From Nonomuraea sp. NEAU-A123 (GTDB lineage: Bacteria; Actinomycetota; Actinomycetes; Streptosporangiales; Streptosporangiaceae), in the NCBI RefSeq assembly GCF_018603905.1, contig NZ_JAHFZZ010000001.1, positions 806,001-870,000 on the forward strand: DNA of 64,000 nucleotides, given 5' to 3'. Positions within the stretch are counted from its first letter, which is position 1; each line of letters opens with the position of its first letter. Made by a program: the position numbers and the translations under genes. The notes beneath the pieces are model-generated. The model worked only from the letters and a program-made list of their open reading frames with translations, was not told the DNA's origin and searched no databases. This document shows positions 7,722 through 15,996 of this stretch, in pieces.

Positions 7722-9263
7722 ATGAGAGGGCTTCTCGACGAATATCCGCGCGGCCCGGCTTACGATGAGATGTTCGGGGCGGACGGGCTGCCGCATCCGC
7801 ACATGCGGGCACTATATGACGCCCTCCAGACCCTTACCGGCGACGATCTGGCGCGGCGGGGAGCGGCCCGTGATCGCAGCTTTCGCGACCAGGGTGTCAC
7901 CTTCTCTCATGCGGGCGAGGAATGGGTCTTCCCCCTCGACTTGATTCCACGGCTGATCCCCGCAGCCGAGTGGGAGGTCATCGAAGCGGGGGTCGCGCAG
8001 CGGGTACGCGCGCTGGAGGCGTTCCTCGCCGATGTCTACGGGGCGGCCGAGGCGGTCAGGGACGGGGTGGTGCCGCGCTCGCTGATCACCACCTCGGCCG
8101 GCTTCTGCCGGCCGGCGCACGGCATCCGCCCGCCGAACGGCGTGCGGATCCACCTCGCCGGGATCGATCTGGTCCGCGATCAGGCGGGTGTCCTGCGGGT
8201 GCTTGAGGACAACCTGCAGATACCGTCCGGCATGTCCTACGTGGTGGAGAACCGGCGCACGATGGCGCGCGTCTTCCCGGGCCTGTTCCTGGAGCAGCAG
8301 GTACGGCCGGTCGCCTCCTACCCGGGACGGTTGCTCGACGCGTTACGCCGGTCGGCGCCGGCCGGTGTCGAGCAGCCCACCGTGGTGCTGCTCACCCCCG
8401 GTGTCCACAATGCCGCCTATTTCGAGCACGCCTTCCTGGCCCGCAAGATGGGCATCGAGCTGGTCGAGGGCCGGGACCTGTTCTGCCGCGAGCAGGTCCT
8501 GTACATGCGCAGCATCGGCGGGCAGCAGCGGGTGGACGTCGTCTACCGGCGCGTCAACGACGACTTCTTCGACCCGGTGCACTTCAGGCCCGAGTCCGTC
8601 GTGGGATGTCCGGGCATCCTGAACGCGGCCCGCGCCGGCAACGTCACGATTGCCAACGCGATCGGCAACGGCGTCGCCGACGACAAGCTGACGTACACCT
8701 ACGTCCCGGAGCTCATCGAGTACTACCTGGGCGAGCGGCCGCTGCTGCCCAACGTCACGACCTTCCGGCTCGACGATCCGGACGTCCGGACGGACTGCCT
8801 GGCCCGGCTCGACCAGCTGGTGATCAAGCCGGTGGAGGGCTCCGGCGGCAGCGGCATCGTCATCGGGCCGCACGCCTCCGACGCCGAGCTGGCCGCGGTG
8901 CGTGAGCGGGTGCTGGGCGAGCCGCGAGCGTGGATCGCGCAGGAACTGGTGCTGTTGTCGACCTCGCCGGCTCAGCTCGGCGATCAGCTGTTGCCGCGGC
9001 ACATCGACCTGCGGCCGTTCGCGGTCAACGACGGCGAGGAGGTCCGGGTGCTGCCCGGCGGACTCACTCGGGTGGCACTGCGGGAGGGAAGCCTGATCGT
9101 CAACTCCAGCCAGGGCGGCGGCTCCAAGGACACCTGGGTGCTCACCTCAAGGCCGGAGCAGGGGCCAGAGGCGGACGGGCCGCCGGCGTTCCCCGCGCAG
9201 GCGGTGCGGGGCTCCGTACCCGACCAAGGCCCCCACAACGATCAGCCGCAACAGCAACAGTGA
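7722..9263 (+). CDS. Circularly permuted type 2 ATP-grasp protein (DUF404/DUF407)
   Basis: 513-residue cytoplasmic amidoligase-like enzyme. Family landmarks include LIPRLIPAAEW, the DNLQIPSGMSYVVENR segment, LTPGVHNAAYFEH, ELVEGRDLF, and the ATP-binding VIKPVEGSGGSGI glycine loop. Length matches the family (~480-520). The last ~50 residues are Pro/Gln-rich and end in a glutamine run. First gene of a three-gene operon: the alpha-E gene starts 9 bases after it. Family analyses (ATP-grasp amidoligases with alpha-E and transglutaminase partners) predict ATP-dependent synthesis of a peptide or amide tag; the substrate is not known. Confidence 0.92.
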   Translation: MRGLLDEYPRGPAYDEMFGADGLPHPHMRALYDALQTLTGDDLARRGAARDRSFRDQGVTFSHAGEEWVFPLDLIPRLIPAAEWEVIEAGVAQRVRALEAFLADVYGAAEAVRDGVVPRSLITTSAGFCRPAHGIRPPNGVRIHLAGIDLVRDQAGVLRVLEDNLQIPSGMSYVVENRRTMARVFPGLFLEQQVRPVASYPGRLLDALRRSAPAGVEQPTVVLLTPGVHNAAYFEHAFLARKMGIELVEGRDLFCREQVLYMRSIGGQQRVDVVYRRVNDDFFDPVHFRPESVVGCPGILNAARAGNVTIANAIGNGVADDKLTYTYVPELIEYYLGERPLLPNVTTFRLDDPDVRTDCLARLDQLVIKPVEGSGGSGIVIGPHASDAELAAVRERVLGEPRAWIAQELVLLSTSPAQLGDQLLPRHIDLRPFAVNDGEEVRVLPGGLTRVALREGSLIVNSSQGGGSKDTWVLTSRPEQGPEADGPPAFPAQAVRGSVPDQGPHNDQPQQQQ

Positions 9264-9272
9264 GGGAGCGAG

Positions 9273-10217
9273 ATGCTGAGCAGGGTCGCTGAGGCGCTGT
9301 TCTGGGTCGGCCGATACGTCGAACGGGCCGAGGACACCTCCCGGCTGCTCGACGTGCATTTCCACGAGGTGCTCGAAGACCCGGGCGTGGACGAGGCGGG
9401 CGCCTGCGCGGTCCTGTTGACCGTGATGGGGGTTCCGGAGACCACCGCGCAGCAGTACCGGGACAGCCGGGCCCTGCTGGAGTTGTTCGGCTACGACGAG
9501 GCCAGGCCCAACTCGATCGTCGGCGCTCTGGTCGCCGCTCAGCGGAACGCCCGCAGCGCGCGGGAGGCGCTCTCGGCGGAGATCTGGGAATGCCTCAACT
9601 CCACGCACAACTCCCTTCCGACCCGGGTGGCGGCCGCGCGCGATTTCGGTCCCGCACCGTTCTTCTCCTACGTCCGTGAACGCGCGGCCACCTTCGCGGG
9701 TTACGCCGAGGCGAGTATGAGCCGGGACGCGAGTCACGACGTGCTCGTCCTCGGCCGCAGCCTGGAGCGGGTGGACATGACCGCGCGCCTGCTCGCCGCC
9801 CGGATCGGCACCAAGCGGGGGAGTGAGGGCTGGACCTCGACCCTGCACGCCTGCTCCGCGCACGACGCCTACCTGCGTACCTACCAGCAGGGCGTCGAGG
9901 CTCCCCGGGTGCTGGAGTTCCTGCTGGTCGACCGGCTTTTCCCGCGGTCGGTCTTCCACGCCCTCAGCACCGGGGAGGAAGCGCTGGCCCGGCTCGATCC
10001 GGCGTCCGGGAGGTCCGCGCTGGACGAGCCCGCTCGCCGGGCGATCGGCCGGGCCCGGACCGACCTGGAGTTCCTGTCCGCCGCCAACCTCCTCGACGAC
10101 CTGCCGGAACGGCTGCACGCGCTCCAGCGGACCGTGTCGACGGTCAGCGAAGAGGTCACCCGGCGGTTGTTCGCCGGGTCACCGCCGCTGCAGTGGAACC
10201 TTGAGGAGTTCGCGTGA
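9273..10217 (+). CDS. Alpha-E domain protein (DUF403)
   Basis: 314-residue all-helical protein. It opens with MLSRVAEALFWVGRYVERAEDT, the highly conserved start of the DUF403/alpha-E family, and carries the paired Arg/Glu pattern later (SLERVDMTARLL). GGGAGCG precedes the ATG. Lies between the ATP-grasp and transglutaminase genes, with its stop overlapping the latter as TGATG. The alpha-E domain is thought to work with the ATP-grasp enzyme, as the two are often fused or adjacent; its biochemistry is not established. Confidence 0.92.
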   Translation: MLSRVAEALFWVGRYVERAEDTSRLLDVHFHEVLEDPGVDEAGACAVLLTVMGVPETTAQQYRDSRALLELFGYDEARPNSIVGALVAAQRNARSAREALSAEIWECLNSTHNSLPTRVAAARDFGPAPFFSYVRERAATFAGYAEASMSRDASHDVLVLGRSLERVDMTARLLAARIGTKRGSEGWTSTLHACSAHDAYLRTYQQGVEAPRVLEFLLVDRLFPRSVFHALSTGEEALARLDPASGRSALDEPARRAIGRARTDLEFLSAANLLDDLPERLHALQRTVSTVSEEVTRRLFAGSPPLQWNLEEFA

Positions 10218-11059
10218 TGAGCTGGCGGATCGCGGTCCGGCACCGCACCGGCTACCGGTACACCGAACCGGTGCGCGCCTCGTACAACGAAGCGCGGTTG
10301 ACCCCGCCGAGCATCGACGGGCAGCGCACCCTGCAGGCCGCCCTCGCCATCACACCGGCGGTCCGGCCCCTGCGCTACGTCGACTACTGGGGCACGACGG
10401 TGGACGCGTTCGACGTCCACGTCCCGCACACCGAGCTCGTCGTGCTGGCGACGTCGCTGGTCGAGACTGCCCAGGCGCGGCCGAAGCCGGTCGGCGCCAG
10501 CTGGTCCGACCTGGCCGGCCCGGCGGTCCAGGACCGCTTCGCCGAGCTGCTCGCCGCCTCATCGTACGTTCCGGCCGAGCCGGAGCTCACCGAGATCGGG
10601 CGGTCCCTGCGCGCCGGGTCGACGCCGGTGCAGGCCGGGTTACGCGCCGCCGAGTGGATCCACAAGACGCTGCGTTACGAGCGGGGCGCGACGCACGTAC
10701 GCACCTCGTCGGCCGAAGCCCGCGCGGCCGGGAAGGGCGTGTGCCAGGACTTCGCGCACGTCACACTCGCGCTGCTGCGCGCGGTCGGGCTGCCCGCCCG
10801 CTACGTCTCCGGCTACCTGCACCCGGTGGCGGACGCCGAGGTCGGGGAGGTGACCGCGGGTGAGAGCCACGCCTGGGTGGAGTTCTGGGCCGGTGACTGG
10901 GTCGCGGTCGACCCGACCAGCCTCGCCGACGTGGGCAGCCGGCACGTGCTGCTGGCCCGTGGCCGTGACTACGCTGATGTGCGACCGCTGTCCGGCGTCT
11001 ACTCCGGCTCGGCGCCGGAGCACTTCGGCGTCACCGTCGAGGTCACCCGGCTCGGCTGA
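10217..11059 (+). CDS. Transglutaminase-like protein (second of three)
   Basis: 280-residue protein with N-terminal MSWRIAVRHRTGYRY (bacterial transglutaminase N-terminal beta region) and a C-terminal core with Cys in GKGVCQDFAH, His in ESHAWVEF and Asp in VAVDPTS. The ATG 10217 shares an A with the previous stop (TGATG) and follows GAGGAG by eight bases; a GTG three bases earlier is also possible. Last gene of the ATP-grasp/alpha-E operon. Its 3' end overlaps the convergent third transglutaminase by 17 bases. Confidence 0.92.
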   Translation: MSWRIAVRHRTGYRYTEPVRASYNEARLTPPSIDGQRTLQAALAITPAVRPLRYVDYWGTTVDAFDVHVPHTELVVLATSLVETAQARPKPVGASWSDLAGPAVQDRFAELLAASSYVPAEPELTEIGRSLRAGSTPVQAGLRAAEWIHKTLRYERGATHVRTSSAEARAAGKGVCQDFAHVTLALLRAVGLPARYVSGYLHPVADAEVGEVTAGESHAWVEFWAGDWVAVDPTSLADVGSRHVLLARGRDYADVRPLSGVYSGSAPEHFGVTVEVTRLG

Positions 11060-11924
11060 CCGAGCCGCCGGAGTCTTCCTCCTCCGCGCGTACGATCATC
11101 GACTCCAGGACCGGTGCCCCGAACGTGGTGATCATGGCTACGTCAGACGCGTCCCGTCCACGTCCGATCAGGATCCGGCCCTTGCGCCGCTGGTTGTTGC
11201 GCGGATCGAAGGTCCACCACCGATCGCCCAGCCAGACCTCCATCCACGCGGCGAAGTCCATGGGCGCCGGGTCCGGCGGCACGTCCATGTCGGGCAGGTA
11301 GCCGAAGACATATCGCGCCGGGATGTTGAGTGCCCGGCAGAACGAGATCGCCAGGTGCGTGAAGTCGCGGCAGACGCCGAACCCGGAGGTGTTGACGTCC
11401 ACCGCAGTCGACAGCGGACCGCTGCTGCCGTACTGGAACGTCAGGTGACTGTTGACGTGATCGCAGATCGCCTGTACGCGGGTGTAGCCGGTGGGCAGCG
11501 TGCCGAAGCGCGACCAGGCTTCGTCGCCGAGCATGTCAGGCAGGCAATAGCGGCTGGGCAGGGTGTAGATGAGAACGTCGTCGGGCAGCTCTTCCGGTGG
11601 CAGCTCCGGCGCCCGCTCGTCGGCGTCCTCGAACGCGTCGGGCACGAGCACCAACGCGTCGTAGCGCAGCGTGGACCGTCCGGCGGGGAGCACCACCCGC
11701 ACACACGGATTGTCGTAGAGGTCGGTGTAGTGGCGGATGCGCAACTGCGGCTCCACCGACCACTCCTGCCCCACGAGACTGATCGGCGCCGCGTTCCGGA
11801 GCTCGACCTGTAAGACGGCCGGGGTGTCGGCGGCGGCGACGTGCACGAACTCGCATCCCACCCGCACCCGTCGCATGTCCACGACCTCATCGTGCTGCCG
11901 CGTTGTTTCGCTCACATTACTCAT
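11043..11924 (-). CDS. Transglutaminase-like protein (third of three)
   Basis: 293-residue protein of the same superfamily but a different subfamily: Cys in FGVCRDFTH, a core His position replaced by AAWMEVW context, and Asp in TFDPRNN, followed by IGRGRDASDVAM. The FAAWMEVW motif differs from the HAWVE of the other two paralogues (Ala in place of the catalytic His), so activity may be altered or lost. Such variants are common in this subfamily as I remember it. Starts at 11924 or, with a weak GAGG eight bases upstream, at 11876. Convergent with the operon and overlapping it by 17 bases. Confidence 0.87.
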   Translation of the reverse strand: MSNVSETTRQHDEVVDMRRVRVGCEFVHVAAADTPAVLQVELRNAAPISLVGQEWSVEPQLRIRHYTDLYDNPCVRVVLPAGRSTLRYDALVLVPDAFEDADERAPELPPEELPDDVLIYTLPSRYCLPDMLGDEAWSRFGTLPTGYTRVQAICDHVNSHLTFQYGSSGPLSTAVDVNTSGFGVCRDFTHLAISFCRALNIPARYVFGYLPDMDVPPDPAPMDFAAWMEVWLGDRWWTFDPRNNQRRKGRILIGRGRDASDVAMITTFGAPVLESMIVRAEEEDSGGSVSRAG

Positions 11925-12192
11925 CCGTAGCCGATCTCATGCATTCGAGGAAGCCCTTGAGCGCCCGGTGGTCCGGCACGATGGTGGTGATCTCAACCTA
12001 CTTGTCCGGGCCGTGCGGTCCTTCGCCGCCGGCACCGACCACACTGCCATCCTGCTCTCGGGTCCTCAGCGACGCACCATCGGCGATGGTCACATAAGCG
12101 ACAAACTGGAACAATCACTGTTTTGTGTTATCTCAGTGGTGATGTTCCCGTCTCCTGGTCGGAGCATCGGAGGCTCCGGATCGGGGTGATGG

Positions 12193-13917
12193 ATGTACGC
12201 GCGGTCGACGTACGAGGTCGAAACGGTGCTGGCGGCCGGGGCGGGCGATCACGGAGCGGTCGACGAGCTGATCAGGGGCCATCTGCAGCTCGTGTACAAC
12301 ATCGCCGGGCGCGCCATGAACGGCCACCCGGACGTGGACGACGTCGTGCAGGAGACGATGGCCAGGGTCGTGACCGGGGTGTCCGGGCTGCGCGATCCCA
12401 GGAGCTTCCGATCCTGGCTGGTCGCCATCACCATGAACCAGGTGCGGGAGTGGCGGCGGGCCACCGCCACCACCGCCGCCGCCCTCGACGAGGTGCTGGG
12501 CATGGCCGACGCCAGCGCCGACTTCGCCGGTCTCACCGTGACCCGGCTCGGCCTGTCCGGGCAGCGCAAGGAGACCGCCGATGCCAGTCGCTGGCTCGAC
12601 GACGACGACCGCGAGGTGCTCGCGCTGTGGTGGCTGGAGGTCGCGGACGAGCTCACCCGGGCGGAACTGGCCGCCGGACTGGACCTGAACGAGAAACACG
12701 CCGCCGTCCGCGTGCAGCGGGTCAAGCGGCGGCTGGAGTCGGCCCGCGCGGTGGTGCGCGCGCTCTCGGCCCAGCCCCGCTGCGCCGGGCTGGCGTACGT
12801 GGCCGACGGCTGGAACGGTACGCCGTCGCCCCTCTGGCGCAAGCGGCTGTCGCGGCACGTACGCGAGTGTCAGAGCTGCACGGATCAGCTGTCGGACCTG
12901 ATCCCGGCCGAACGGCTCCTGGCGGGACTGGGCCTGGTGGTCATTCCGGCGGGCGTCGCGGCGGGGCTGCTGGAGCTGGCGCGGACGGCCGCCGTACCGG
13001 CGCTGAAGGGCGGCCTGATCGCCAAGGGCAAGGTTGCGGCCGGTGCGGCGGGTTCCTCGCTGGCCGTCAAGCCCATCGCGATCGCAGCCGTCAGCACCGC
13101 GCTGATCGCCGGTGGCGCCGTGGTCGTCCAGAACCTCCAGCCCGAACCGCCGCCCAGCCGGGCCGCGCCGTTGATCGCCACCTCCCCGCCCCCGACCCGC
13201 CCCTCGCCGAAGTCGACGCCGAAGCCGACACCAACGCCGACGCCGACGAAGCGCCGTCCGGTCAGCCTGTACGGGCGCACCATCGACACGACGGACCAGG
13301 CGCCGCCCAGGAACCGCCGCCCCGCTCCGCTGCCCCGGCGCGCCGCAGGCACGCTGGCCATCGGCGGGAAGCACGGCTACTCCAGGTACGGCGGCGCCCC
13401 GCAGATGACGCACCGGGGCGACTACATCACCATCACCGGCAAGGGCTATCTCGAAGTCCGCTGGGGCATCCTCTATCGCAGCCGGATCGGCGACTTCCGG
13501 CCAGCCACCTGGACCGGGCTGAAGGGCAAGCTGTTCCACGTCGCCTCCGGCGGCGGGCGGCGGATGGACGACGAGCAGGCGCCGGGCGTCACCTGGATGG
13601 GCGCCCCGGAGGTCGGCTTCGTCCGGCTGCCCCGCGGTCAGCAGCAGATGTGGCAGAACGAGTTCTACTACCTGGACGGCCGGGTCACCATCCACAACAA
13701 CGAGAGCGGCACGGACCTCGACCTCAGCGTGGCGCCCAGGACCTGGAACGACGTCTGGCGGGACATCTCCACCGGCCTCGACCCCGCCAAGGGGATCGTC
13801 CGCTACGGCCTGACCCGCGACACCGGCGACGACCGCGCCCCCGTCCCGCAGTACCTCACCAGAGCGCGGCCCGCCGACCCCGCGAAGGTCCCTCAGCGCA
13901 GTCGGGTGTCGGCCTAA
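12193..13917 (+). CDS. ECF sigma factor fused to zinc-finger, membrane anchor and outer domain
   Basis: 574-residue single-chain regulator. Residues ~15-90 are sigma region 2 (HPDVDDVVQETMARV, FRSWLVAITMNQVREW) and ~130-185 region 4 (DREVLALWWLE, LNEKHAAVRVQRVKRRL). Then a zinc-finger-like HVRECQSC segment (~215-225), a hydrophobic membrane helix (IAIAAVSTALIAGGAVVVQ, ~295-315), a long Pro/Thr linker, and a ~190-residue C-terminal domain rich in aromatic and Gly residues predicted outside the cell. This architecture resembles ECF groups with C-terminal extensions (ECF52/53-like), in which the anti-sigma function is carried in cis. The lyase gene 74 bases downstream on the same strand is a likely target or operon partner. 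Confidence 0.85.
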   Translation: MYARSTYEVETVLAAGAGDHGAVDELIRGHLQLVYNIAGRAMNGHPDVDDVVQETMARVVTGVSGLRDPRSFRSWLVAITMNQVREWRRATATTAAALDEVLGMADASADFAGLTVTRLGLSGQRKETADASRWLDDDDREVLALWWLEVADELTRAELAAGLDLNEKHAAVRVQRVKRRLESARAVVRALSAQPRCAGLAYVADGWNGTPSPLWRKRLSRHVRECQSCTDQLSDLIPAERLLAGLGLVVIPAGVAAGLLELARTAAVPALKGGLIAKGKVAAGAAGSSLAVKPIAIAAVSTALIAGGAVVVQNLQPEPPPSRAAPLIATSPPPTRPSPKSTPKPTPTPTPTKRRPVSLYGRTIDTTDQAPPRNRRPAPLPRRAAGTLAIGGKHGYSRYGGAPQMTHRGDYITITGKGYLEVRWGILYRSRIGDFRPATWTGLKGKLFHVASGGGRRMDDEQAPGVTWMGAPEVGFVRLPRGQQQMWQNEFYYLDGRVTIHNNESGTDLDLSVAPRTWNDVWRDISTGLDPAKGIVRYGLTRDTGDDRAPVPQYLTRARPADPAKVPQRSRVSA

Positions 13918-13991
13918 AGGCGAAATTTCTGTTATCGACGACGGCCGCCTCAGTCTCCTGTGGCAAGAGTGACCCCTGTGAAAGGACTTCC

Positions 13992-15614
13992 ATGACCACG
14001 CAGCCCTCCCGCCGGAGCCTGCTGAAGGCGGCCGTGACCGTGGGCGCGGGCGCCGCCGTACTGCCCGCGCTGCCCGCCGCCGCCTCCTCGGCCGCGGCGC
14101 TCAAGCACCCCGGTCTGCTGCACACACAGGCGGATTTCAACCGGATGCGGGCCCAGGTGAACGCCGGAGCCCAGCCGTGGAAGGCGGGCTGGGACAAGCT
14201 GGTGGCCAACGGCCGCTCCAAGAGCACCTGGAAGCCCCGCCCGGTCGAGACGGTCGTCAGAGGCGGTACGGGCGCGAACCATGTGCAGCTCGCCATCGAC
14301 GTGGCCGCCGCCTACCAGAACGCGCTGCGCTGGAAGGTCAGCGGCGAGCAGGCCCACGGCGACGCCGCCCGCGACACCCTCAACGCCTGGTCGGCCGCGC
14401 TGAAGGCGGTGACGGGCAACGCCGACCGCTTCCTCGCGGCCGGAATCCAGGGCTGGCAACTGGCCAACGTCGGCGAGATCATGCGTGGCTACCCCGGATT
14501 CGACCTCGACCGCTTCAAGAAGATGATGCTCACGGTCTTCTACCCGCTGAACGACCAGTTCCTGAAGGGGCACAACGACGCCTGCATCACCAACTACTGG
14601 GCCAACTGGGACCTGTGCGCCATGGCCTCCATCCTGGCCATCGGCGTCCTCTGCGACGACCAGGCCAAGGTCGACCAGGCCGTGGAGTACTTCAAGCACG
14701 GCAAGGGCAACGGCGCCATCATGAACGCCGTGCCGTTCCTGCACCCCGGCGGTCTCGGCCAGTGGCAGGAGAGCGGCCGCGACCAGGGCCACGCCAGTCT
14801 TGGCATCGGGTTGATGGGCGTGCTGTGCGAGATGGCCTGGAACCAGGGCATCGACCTGTACGGCTACGCCGACAACCGGTTCATGAAGGGCGCCCAGTAC
14901 GTCGCCAAGTACAACCTTGGCGAGACCGTGCCGTTCACCACGTACAAGTGGGGGACCGGACAGAACTGCGCACCTCGCGAGCAGACCGAGGTCTCCGCGG
15001 CGGGGCGCGGCGCGAACGACCCGATCTGGGCGGTGCTCTACAACCACTACGGGGTCCGCCGCGGGCTGGCGGTGCCCTACCTCGAGGCGTACAGCAAGCG
15101 GCTCGCCCCCGAAGGGGGAGGCGGCGACTACGGCGGCGCCAAGTACGACCACCTCGGCTTCGGCACGCTGACCTTCACCCGGGCCACGGCCGCGGGCGCG
15201 GGCGGAGGCGGGCTGCTGCCGACGGGCGTGTCGCGGACCTTCGAGTCGGTCAACTACCCGAAGGCATACATCCAAGCCGCGGGCGCCGCGGGCCGCATCG
15301 GGGCGACCGCGCTCACGCTGCGGATCGTGCCCGGCCTGTCCGACGCCAAGGGATACTCCTTCGTCGACTCCGAGGGCCGCTACCTGCGGCACAAGGACTT
15401 CCTGGTCCGGTTCGACACCAACGACGGCACCGCGCTGTTCAAGCGGGACGCGACCTTCCACGCCCGCCAGGGCACGGCGGACGGGTCGGTGCGGCTGGAG
15501 TCGGCCAACTACCCGGGACGGTTCATCCGTCATCGTGACAACCTCCTCCGCCTGGACAAGGCAGAGGACACGACCCTGTTCCGCACCGACAGCTCTTTCC
15601 GCCCGGCCACCTGA
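13992..15614 (+). CDS. Secreted alginate-lyase-family enzyme with C-terminal AbfB domain
   Basis: 540 residues. Start ATG 13992 is preceded by AAAGGA. Residues 1-35 are a Tat-type signal (RRSLLKAAV then an Ala-rich h-region). The catalytic part (~40-385) is an alpha/alpha-toroid of the alginate lyase type, with HPGLLHTQADFNRM, ANWDLCAMASI and GRDQGHASLGIG, the last containing a probable catalytic His/Asp set. The C-terminal ~140 residues match the AbfB arabinose-binding (CBM42-like) domain, with two repeats of the ESVNYPxxYI and FVDSEGRYLRHKDFLV kind. Likely cleaves a uronic acid- or arabinose-containing plant or microbial polysaccharide outside the cell. Probably controlled by the adjacent fused sigma factor. 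Confidence 0.85.
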   Translation: MTTQPSRRSLLKAAVTVGAGAAVLPALPAAASSAAALKHPGLLHTQADFNRMRAQVNAGAQPWKAGWDKLVANGRSKSTWKPRPVETVVRGGTGANHVQLAIDVAAAYQNALRWKVSGEQAHGDAARDTLNAWSAALKAVTGNADRFLAAGIQGWQLANVGEIMRGYPGFDLDRFKKMMLTVFYPLNDQFLKGHNDACITNYWANWDLCAMASILAIGVLCDDQAKVDQAVEYFKHGKGNGAIMNAVPFLHPGGLGQWQESGRDQGHASLGIGLMGVLCEMAWNQGIDLYGYADNRFMKGAQYVAKYNLGETVPFTTYKWGTGQNCAPREQTEVSAAGRGANDPIWAVLYNHYGVRRGLAVPYLEAYSKRLAPEGGGGDYGGAKYDHLGFGTLTFTRATAAGAGGGGLLPTGVSRTFESVNYPKAYIQAAGAAGRIGATALTLRIVPGLSDAKGYSFVDSEGRYLRHKDFLVRFDTNDGTALFKRDATFHARQGTADGSVRLESANYPGRFIRHRDNLLRLDKAEDTTLFRTDSSFRPAT

Positions 15615-15638
15615 CCTGGGCCGGCGGCGGACGGACGG

Positions 15639-15930
15639 CTACGCGCTGAAGCCGTCGAGCAGCAGGTCGGCGACCTGGGGGCCGATGGTGGCGGGGTCGG
15701 TCCGCAGGCTGCGGGCGAACCTGGTGACGACGTGCAGGGTGCCGGTGATCGCTTGCGGGAGCAGTTCGGGTGGCAGGTCCCGTCGCAGAACCCCCTCCTG
15801 CTGCCCGCGTTTGACCAGGGCGAAGACGGTCTGGTGCATGCGCCTGGAGGCGGGTGGCGGGCAGGGGCGGTGGGAGTCGGCGGGCAGGACGTGCCCCGGG
15901 TCGTCGTGCCCGGCCTGGACGCCGCGCCGG
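15639..15930 (-). pseudogene. TetR-family regulator, C-terminal fragment
   Basis: The minus-strand frame ending in the TAG at 15639-15641 reads MHQTVFALVKRGQQEGVLR, DLPPELLPQAITGTLHVV and QVADLLLDGFSA, the end of a TetR ligand-binding domain. Upstream the frame continues without an HTH and degrades; no start with an HTH exists before the AfsR-like gene's end (15997). At about 65-95 codons it is a third of a normal TetR protein, so I call it a remnant. Confidence 0.6.
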
Positions 15931-15996
15931 CCGCACTGATCTGCTGTCCGGCGAGTACACCGGAATGGTGGTGGTCGCCATCGAGTGAAGCGGCCG

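Noticed and set aside
11925-12192. Short plus-strand frames between the third transglutaminase and the sigma gene
   Set aside because: No RBS, no composition bias or motif; probably promoter DNA.
14177-15538. 453-codon open frame overlapping the lyase
   Set aside because: Out-of-frame shadow; the lyase frame has signal, catalytic and AbfB motifs.
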